Of a stretch of DNA of 64,000 bases, positions 57,933-64,000 are shown one piece after another. Source of the DNA: Brassica napus (lineage: Eukaryota; Streptophyta; Magnoliopsida; Brassicales; Brassicaceae). The position numbers were made by a program, and so were the translations under genes. The DNA lies in the NCBI RefSeq assembly GCF_020379485.1, contig NC_063446.1, forward strand, positions 21,540,610-21,604,609. Direction: 5' to 3'. Within the stretch, counting starts at the first letter, position 1. Each line of letters starts with the position of its first letter. Below the pieces are notes generated by a model, which made no database searches, was not told where the DNA came from, and saw nothing but the letters and a program-made list of their open reading frames with translations.

Positions 57933-58184
57933 ATGTCGGCATCTTCATCTGACGAAGTTTTCGAAGAAAGATTTGACGAAGTTTTCGAAGAAATCTTCGA
58001 AGATACATTCACCAACATAGTCGAGGCCCAAACCAGTAACCAAAGGAGCCGTGCTTATATTGAACGAAACCGTGAAGGAGGACAAGACCGCTTATGGAAT
58101 GACTACTTCAGCGAAGATGCGACATTCTCGTCACAAATATTCATACGCCGCTTTCGCATGAATAAGAGTGCTCTGAAACACTGA
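57933..58184 (+). pseudogene. HARBI1-type transposase, N-terminal remnant (83 aa)
   Basis: The frame MSASSSDEVFEERFDEVFEE leads to the conserved Harbinger block RAYIERNREGGQDRLWNDYF and FRMNK, where plant PIF transposases continue into the catalytic DDE nuclease. Here the sequence breaks after RMNK and switches to a repeated 44 bp B3-derived segment with a stop (SALKH). All catalytic residues are missing. Confidence 0.75.
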
Positions 58185-58411
58185 GCAAATACTTGAGCAG
58201 AACGAGTGCTCTGAAATACTGAGCAAATACTTGAGCAGAACGAGTGGCGAGGCTGGAGAAAGTTCTGTCTCGATAACAGATGCGAGATAGGAGACTTATT
58301 TGCGTTCAATGTGGTTGGAGATGGGAATACTACTCCATTGATGTGTGTATGTCCGGAAAGAAAAGAGTGCTCTGAAATACTGAGCAAATACTTGAGCAGA
58401 ACGAGTGGCGA
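58165..58411 (+). repeat. 44 bp repeat derived from a B3 gene end
   Basis: Three copies of 'gagtgctctgaaatactgag' plus 'caaatacttgagcagaacga' at about 58167, 58207 and 58369. The first two are directly tandem; the third is in its natural position at the end of the B3 fragment. Confidence 0.85.
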
Positions 58412-58436
58412 GTCTTCATTAGGTGGTCATTTATGA
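58251..58436 (+). pseudogene. B3-domain (REM-like) C-terminal gene fragment
   Basis: An open stretch of 61 codons: GWRKFCLDNRCEIGDLFAFN, then VVGDGNTTPLMCVCPERKE and SKYLSRTSGESSLGGHL, ending in TGA. The GWxxFCxxNxxxxGD pattern followed by a beta strand is the last part of a plant B3 DNA-binding domain, as in REM proteins. The rest of the domain is missing and there is no start codon. It is fused to the truncated transposase, so it looks like host sequence acquired by or recombined into the element. Confidence 0.65.
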
Positions 58437-59146
58437 TCATGTTGGATTTTAATATTCAATCATCTTATACACTCTTATGTGTAATCTTTATATTTAATCA
58501 TGTTTTTATTTAGGAATTTTTCTATCTTTATGTTTAATTATTTTTTTTATTTTTAATTGTTATATTTATATGTTTAATTATTATTTTTTAAGTTTATTTC
58601 TAGTATTTTATATTAAGTTATTCTATTTAATCATTCAATATATAAAAATTATATTTCACTAAACAAAAAAAAATAATATTTTTTATTCTTATTCCTAAGA
58701 ATTCCAACTTCGGGTTCACCATTGTACACACATTTTTCACAAAAGTCTTTAACTATTAAAAAAAAAAAAAAGATAATTTATTCACAAGGACTCCACAATG
58801 CTTATCACCATTGTGGATGCTCTGACATTTAAGGTTTTGACAATTCTTGACAATTCACACTGTGTGACTTACTTATGTGATGCGTGCAGCATGCTCCTTG
58901 ATAAGATGAGATATGATATCATTGATTATTAGTGTTCCTTGATGCATGCACCTTGTTAAATGTTGTCATAATATAACATATCGTTTTCGTGGCTCATGTC
59001 CCCTTGAAAGACTTGTTGTGATCTTATTTATAGTTTTAGAAATATATGGTTGGAAGGAGTCATATGTTATGGTTGTGAAGTGAATGTATGAGGTTATTTA
59101 CTAACGAACGTGGAACCTTTGGGAATGTTAACGGAGCAAACGCAAG

Positions 59147-59255
59147 AGGAAAGGAACCCTTTCGGTTTAGGAGAAGGTCGACGTCGGACGCGTTCGATAA
59201 GGGAGCAGGATCAGAGAATGGACCAAGGAACTCTCCTCCTACTTACGGCCTGTGA
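59147..59255 (+). pseudogene. DRM2: Duplicate exon 3 of the DRM2-like gene
   Basis: Encodes the C-terminal block FRFRRRSTSDAF to PPTYGL almost unchanged from 53340-53449, but no exon 1 or 2 lies upstream within the duplicate. The acceptor 'acgcag' has become 'acgcaag', which would shift the frame by one base. A non-coding leftover of the tandem duplication. Confidence 0.8.
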
Positions 59256-59610
59256 TCTTTAACTCAAATCTCAATAAGAGAGAGAGAAGAAACAGAGTAT
59301 CCCCCAAAACGCTTTCGTTTTGACGACACATCAAAGTGGTCCTTTCCTTGCATGCAGAGTGCGCGTGTATGAGTTTGCTTTGGGTGTGTTGTGAATAAGT
59401 CTCTGTTTTTTTTTCTCTTTTGTTTTTGTATGTCATCTCGTTTCTACGTGTCTGTACATTTTTTGCTGCAATGATGATAATAAAAATACGTAGATGCTTA
59501 ATATCAGTTCTTTTTATCCGTTGATCCAGTACACCCTTCAGTGTTCTTTGTGTGGACATAAATACTAAAATAAATTTCGACAATGACCGCAGAAAAACAC
59601 TTTAAACTTT

Positions 59611-60016
59611 GGGCAAATCTCCAAAATAGCACTTTTCTAAGTTTATATCACAAAAATAGCACTTAAAAACTAAAATGACCAAAATAGCACCTTTCTAAAT
59701 TTATCTTTTGAAAATTTTAATTTTTTTATTTTTCAAAATTTGAAATCTTATCCCCAAAACCTCATTTCTCAACTCTAAACCCTAAACCGTAAACTCTAAA
59801 CCCTAAACCCTAAACTCTAAACCCTAAACCCTAAACCCTAAACCCTAAACTCTAAACCCTAAACCCTTAACCCTAAATCCTAAACCTCACCCTTTAACTC
59901 TAAGCCCTAAGTTTGTGATTTTTGATAAAACATTAAATGCTATTTTTGTGACTTTTGACCTTAAGTGCTAGTTTGGGAACAAAAACTTGATTTAGTGCTA
60001 TTTTTGTCTTTTTCTC
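59611..60016. mobile_element. Mutator-type MITE with telomere-like interior
   Basis: A 406 bp element with perfect 9 bp duplication 'ttaaactt' plus t (59602-59610, 60017-60025). Inverted arms contain 'aaaatagcac' words at both ends. Between about 59775 and 59915 it is built from CCCTAAA and CTCTAAA heptamers. The first duplication unit near 53785 is the empty site. The sister copy at 63569 has the same length. Confidence 0.88.
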
Positions 60017-60779
60017 TTAAACTTTTCCTGAATTGACACATTATCTCCAATCTAAAATTTTAAAAACCCAATTCGGGAAAAGAAGAAATTGACAAATGGC
60101 CAAGTGTGTTTAGTCGAGGAAGCTTGCAAGGCCTATGATGTGGATAGTGTAACATATATATATATATGTATATATGAGATAACTTATTTTGAACCATACA
60201 ATATTCTTTGACAAAATTAAGTTTTGTCTGATCATTGCATAGGTAAAGGAAGCATCCTTCTTTACAACTTAAAGGGCACCTTCTTCCTTAACACCTTATC
60301 TATCTTTTCGTGAGGCAAAGCTAATAGTTTGAGGTTAAGGGTGTTGAATAACTTAGTAAGCTGTAATTGGATTAGACTCACCTGTCCTAATAGCAGTAAT
60401 CATTAAATAAATTCAGTTTCTTCCGGTCCAAGACATAGATCACTGAAGTCGCTGATAAGATTAAGTATTGTTCCAACTTATAAATGGATTTTTACTTTTA
60501 TGAATAAATTGTATCAGTATTTCCAGTCACAAGAGAAAGAAAGAAAAAACAGTTACGCCAATCGTTAGACAAACAAACATTGGAATAGGAACCTATTGGA
60601 GAGAGAGAGGTAGGCCTTCCATGTCATCAGTTATCCCATCTTCATCGACAAACCTAATTTTCTTACACTTGAAGCCTTCCATGTTATTAATATCATATCA
60701 TATGATTGTGTATTTGTGTGCTACTGTTATGTGATGTTCATATGATTGTATGTGTGCTAGTGAGTTTGTTGACGAAAGA

Positions 60780-61055
60780 AGAAGCCTTTCTTACTCTGAG
60801 CTATGGGCATGACCTACGTATTCCAACTCTCCTCCACCTACTTCTGTGCCCATTCCTAGTTCTCTCTCCGGCAAAGGAGGACGGTTTCTTTAACCTTTCC
60901 ATCTCCTGACTCTGCTGTCGATGTTCTGAAGTTGCTAAGTCTGCTCCTGTTTCTCCAACCTCATCTTGTGACGACCACAACCCGTTCCACAGTACTGTCT
61001 CTGCTACTATGACACTGCGCCGCGTGCTTAACCTTGAGACTGCTGACGAATGAAG
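60780..61055 (+). pseudogene. Degenerate Ser/Pro-rich coding remnant, unidentified
   Basis: Three plausible coding pieces follow each other in different frames: SNSPPPTSVPIPSSLSGKGG, then TFPSPDSAVDVLKLLS, then SAPVSPTSSCDDHNPFHSTV ending LRRVLNLETADE and stop. This looks like the C-terminal exon of a real gene damaged by two frameshifts, or two short exons. I do not recognise the family. Confidence 0.35.
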
Positions 61056-62046
61056 ACCAGGAGGGTTTAGGGGAACATGGATTAGTTTTAGTTTTCTAAA
61101 CATAGTAATAAGGTGTAAGTCACCAAGCTAGTTTAAAGAACGCAGAGGCAGTCTTGACACAGAGCTGGTCATCAGCTATTGTGAGTAGAAACATTCAGGA
61201 AACAGATTGAAACCGCGTAAGAGAGAAGACTTGGTTCTTGGTTAGCATTTAGCAGCATAAAGGATGGCTGGTGATGCTTGAGTATTAGCATTTGTTCTTT
61301 GTCCTTTGTATTAGAGCTGTCTTCTTTTTTTTCTTCCTTTGGCTTCTTCACTTAAGTGGGTTAGATAGAAGCTAGGTTTATGTGTCTACGCTCGAACGCC
61401 TCTTGGGATCTTTGTCTTCTTACCTTTTCTCTCGTATCTCTTCCCTTGTCCATATTTTTTCTATTAATCTTTTCTCTTCCGTCTAGTTCATTTTGTTCCA
61501 GCCTTAGAGATGTAAATCTTACTACTTTGGTTAAGTGATCTTCCTCTTCAGCTCTTTTCCTGATTTTTTTTTTTTTTGTAAATGAAGAAGGGAATAGGAA
61601 GTTCTAGTAAACTATCTCTGCTGATGAGTTTCATCCATCTTGATACCTGAAACACACTAAGTTTCCTTGGAGTTTCTTGATCCTGCTTAATCTGCTCACC
61701 AGGTAAATTTTACAGCAAAATCTCCCATCTTATGAATCTGGATATGTAGCTTTATACAAGTTTATGACTTTGTAACAGGGACCTATAGAAGCTGCTGCTC
61801 TGCTTTTGATGCTTTATTATGGATTCTTTGTCTCCTACTATCTCTGGTTGTGTTTGTTACGCATTGATAACTATTTTCTTTCAAAAAAAAAAAAAACTAT
61901 TTTCTTTGTTTGGAACTGTTGTCTGAAGCTATTTTACGCATTGATAAGTATTTTCTCCTACAAACGTATGTTTCTTCTTGTCTTTTTGTAGTTTGTGACA
62001 GTAGTAGACGTTTTGAGTTTTAATGTTGAAGAAAATGTATCCCTTG
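61056..62046. other. T-rich spacer, no gene
   Basis: Pyrimidine-rich sequence resembling a 3' untranslated region or intron, continuing from the degenerate coding piece. Several poly-T runs (about 61567, 61887 as A). No open frame or repeat of note. Confidence 0.5.
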
Positions 62047-62062
62047 TTCCCTAAATTATTAT

Positions 62063-63004
62063 TTTTTTTCCGTCAATTTTATTAATGAAACGGGCCGAGC
62101 CCAACAAAGATACAAAAGGGGTGAAGCCCACATACAACCGGGCCACCAGCCCAAACACATTCGAAATACGACCCAAAGGCCCAAACATTGAAAACCCTAG
62201 AAACGAAGAGTGCTGCCGCCGCATGCAACTCTCCTCCGAACCCCTGACCATACCGCCAGAACTCTCCGGAGGCCAACCACTCCAACACTTCTTCACCGCA
62301 AACGTCTCGACTCAGGTGATTCCTTAATCGGAGTGATTCAATCGCACCTGCGAGATCTCCTCCACCACTAATCACCGCCAACACCGAGAAGAAGAGTTCG
62401 CGTGAAACCATCTTAAAACACCGTCGAGGAGCTTCTCGACTCAACCGACTACCACTTCATCTCTTACACCGTGGACCCTTTCCATCTGTGCCTCTACCTC
62501 GTCGGAACCAAACCGTACGAGCCTAAGGCACAAAACGAGAAACCGTAAAGAAAACCGAACATAAAAAAACAACACAGAGCCGCCGTCAACCGAGGAGTAT
62601 GGCGACGCGGAAACTTTAGCCGACCGTTCTCCTTTATCGTAACAGGAGACACGACGGGTACCTAAACCGACGTCGACGGAGCTGAGAGAGCCTCCATCGC
62701 TCGGACCACAACCACTTGCGCAAAAGAGCCGAAACCTCCACGCCCTGGAACACAACACCGATGCGTATTTACTCCAAACTACTCGCGACCGAAAAGGAAA
62801 GAGACAAATTTCAGAGCTCCGACAAGACTATCGGTGGTGAGAAGCGGCGAGGAGGAACACATGCGATCATTATTCACCAAAAACAAAGGTCCCGGCGACA
62901 GCATGGACGCTCACGCGCCGGCCGTACGCCGGCCTTTTTAGATTGAAGCTCTTTCCTCTCTATCAGGTTTTTTTTGCACGGACTGTCAAAAGTAGATTAT
63001 TACA
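62063..63004 (-). mobile_element. Non-autonomous LINE-like retroelement
   Basis: A 942 bp insertion flanked by an identical 16 bp duplication 'ttccctaaattattat' (62047-62062, 63005-63020), with a T run at the left, hence poly-A on the minus strand. The interior is much richer in GC than the surroundings and contains no reverse transcriptase. Minus-strand frames (62082-62444, 62441-62758) lack recognisable domains. It was probably mobilised in trans by an L1 such as the one in this window. A GC-rich hairpin (gccggccgtacgccggc) lies near its 5' end at about 62917-62933. Confidence 0.85.
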
Positions 63005-63324
63005 TTCCCTAAATTATTATCATTCTGTATATTTTGAACTTTTATTTATTTTTGTAGTGAGATTTGGCGACTGTACTTGTAGATTAAAGGATGTTTTGGG
63101 TGTAAAACCATATCTGAAAGATTGAAGCTCAAATGGGCGTATGTAGAGTTAATACAACCAACATATGAATTGATAAAGCATTTTACACAACTAAAAAATC
63201 AAACTATTTATTAAAATTTGTCGTTCATTTTAGGATTTAACCAATTTTCAATTATTAAAGATATACTACAAATTGACACAATTAATTTCCTGTGAAGTAT
63301 CTACTATCTATCTCTCCTAATCAT

Positions 63325-63568
63325 GTACTCTCTCAGTTCCACAAGATGTATATTTTTTTCTATATGGATTTACCCTTTTCGGGTCAAAAATGGATTTTGT
63401 TTTTTTGTTTGTCACTAAAAAATGGATTTACCTTTTAAATTTCAAATATATCCACGTCTAACTATCGAAGATGTCGATGGTTTCATCATATAATTCGACG
63501 GTGAACCATTCGATTAATATTGACATAAAGGGTTGTTGGTATTTGCCGACACTATAAGAATTTTAAAA
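63325..63568. other. Spacer with a Stowaway-like half end
   Basis: 'tactctctcagttccacaag' at about 63326 looks like the left terminus of a Stowaway MITE, but no matching right end follows. No gene is seen between 63021 and 63568. Confidence 0.4.
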
Positions 63569-63974
63569 GGACAAATCTCCAAAATAGCATATTTCTAAGT
63601 TTATATCACAAAAATAGCACTCAAAAACTGAAATGGCAAAAATAGCACATTTCTAAGTTTATCTTTTGAAAATTTTAATTTTTTTATTTTTCAAAATTTG
63701 AAATCTTATCCCCAAAACCTCATTTCTCAACTCTAAACCCTAAATCCTAAACTCTAAACTCTAAACCCTAAACTATAAACCCTAAACACTAAACCCTAAA
63801 CCCTAAACTCTAAACCCTAAACCCTAAACCCTAAATCCTAAACCCCACTCTTTAACTCTAAACCCTAAGTTTGTGACTTTTGATAAAACGTTAAGTGCTA
63901 TTTTTGTGACTTTTAACCTTGAATGCTAGTTTGAAAACAAAAACTTGATTTAGTGCTATTTTTGTCTTTTTCTT
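63569..63974. mobile_element. Mutator-type MITE with telomere-like interior, second copy
   Basis: A 406 bp element flanked by a perfect 9 bp duplication 'attttaaaa' (63560-63568, 63975-63983). Ends and internal CCCTAAA/CTCTAAA stretch (about 63733-63870) match the copy at 59611-60016, differing by scattered substitutions. Confidence 0.9.
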
Positions 63975-64000
63975 ATTTTAAAATTCGATATAATTGTATC

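Larger units (their letters stand above)
54416..58822 (+). mobile_element. PIF/Harbinger-like element, 4.4 kb, defective
   Basis: Boundaries come from comparison with the uninterrupted duplicate near 53050. Ends 'gaccaaccgtaacgg' and 'ccattgtggatgctc' are a weak inverted repeat (about 11 of 16 match) and lie next to TAA and TGA, compatible with a decayed TNA target duplication. Gene content supports the superfamily: a Myb/SANT-type ORF1 and the N-terminus of a HARBI1-type transposase. A GRF zinc-finger gene precedes them. No catalytic DDE region is left, so it could move only with help from another element. Confidence 0.6.
54297..60528 (+). repeat. Second unit of the duplication, split by two transposons
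   Basis: The left arm 54297-54415 matches the intron 2 region from about 52935 ('tttggttcggtgaaatag'); the right arm resumes at about 58826 and runs to 60528. The uninterrupted first unit serves as the empty site for both insertions. Confidence 0.75.

Noticed and set aside
59775..59915. Telomere or chromosome-fusion scar
   Set aside because: The CCCTAAA tract is degenerate, short and lies inside a 406 bp element with inverted ends and a 9 bp target duplication; a sister copy occurs 4 kb away.
62913..62940. Rho-independent-type terminator (GC hairpin plus T run)
   Set aside because: The window is plant nuclear DNA; the hairpin lies inside a retroelement near its 5' end and has no bacterial context.

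Overview
This is nuclear DNA from a flowering plant, most likely a Brassicaceae species close to Brassica or Arabidopsis. The genes have many short GT-AG introns, the intergenic DNA is AT-rich, and plant L1 LINEs, Helitrons, tRNA-derived SINEs, and Stowaway, Mutator, hAT and PIF/Harbinger elements are present. The host genes read as a SKIP17-type F-box family and a dormancy/auxin-associated (DRM) gene. Family names come from recognising protein features by eye; no database was searched.

Layout. 1-4.2 kb holds no convincing gene and one LTR-like remnant. 4.2-8.6 kb is a decayed Mutator-like region with a DUF1985-type exon on + and triplicated exons on -. A Helitron lies at 8.7-10.4 kb. From 12.2 to 51.9 kb runs a tandem array of F-box/LRR genes resembling Arabidopsis SKIP17. 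It contains two damaged copies (12.2-14.2, 14.6-15.9), three closely related intact copies (17.1-19.9, 25.6-28.5, 33.1-36.3), one more diverged intact copy (49.1-51.9), and three exon-1 remnants, one behind each of the three related genes. All four intact copies have 12 exons that join into open frames of 478, 474, 468 and 450 codons.

The spacers of the array have served as a transposon target. Because the units are duplicated, several insertions have a paralogous empty site elsewhere in the window, which fixes element boundaries and relative ages: two Helitrons, a SINE and two Mutator-type elements. Between copies 5 and 6 is a three-level nest: a full-length L1 LINE inside a small hAT element inside a Helitron. 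A second, 5'-truncated LINE lies in the exon-1 remnant behind copy 3.

From 52.5 kb a complete three-exon DRM2-like gene is followed by a partial tandem duplicate of its 3' half. That duplicate is split by a 4.4 kb PIF/Harbinger-like element carrying a GRF zinc-finger gene, a Myb/NAM-associated ORF1 gene, and a transposase truncated to its N-terminus and joined to a B3-domain fragment. The right end holds two 406 bp Mutator-type elements full of telomere-like repeats and a 942 bp non-autonomous LINE-like insertion.

I see no clearly new molecular system. The most unusual items are the recent mosaic evolution of the F-box array, the L1 whose ORF1, a Trp-rich middle ORF and ORF2 lie in one frame separated by single stops, and the Harbinger-B3 chimera.
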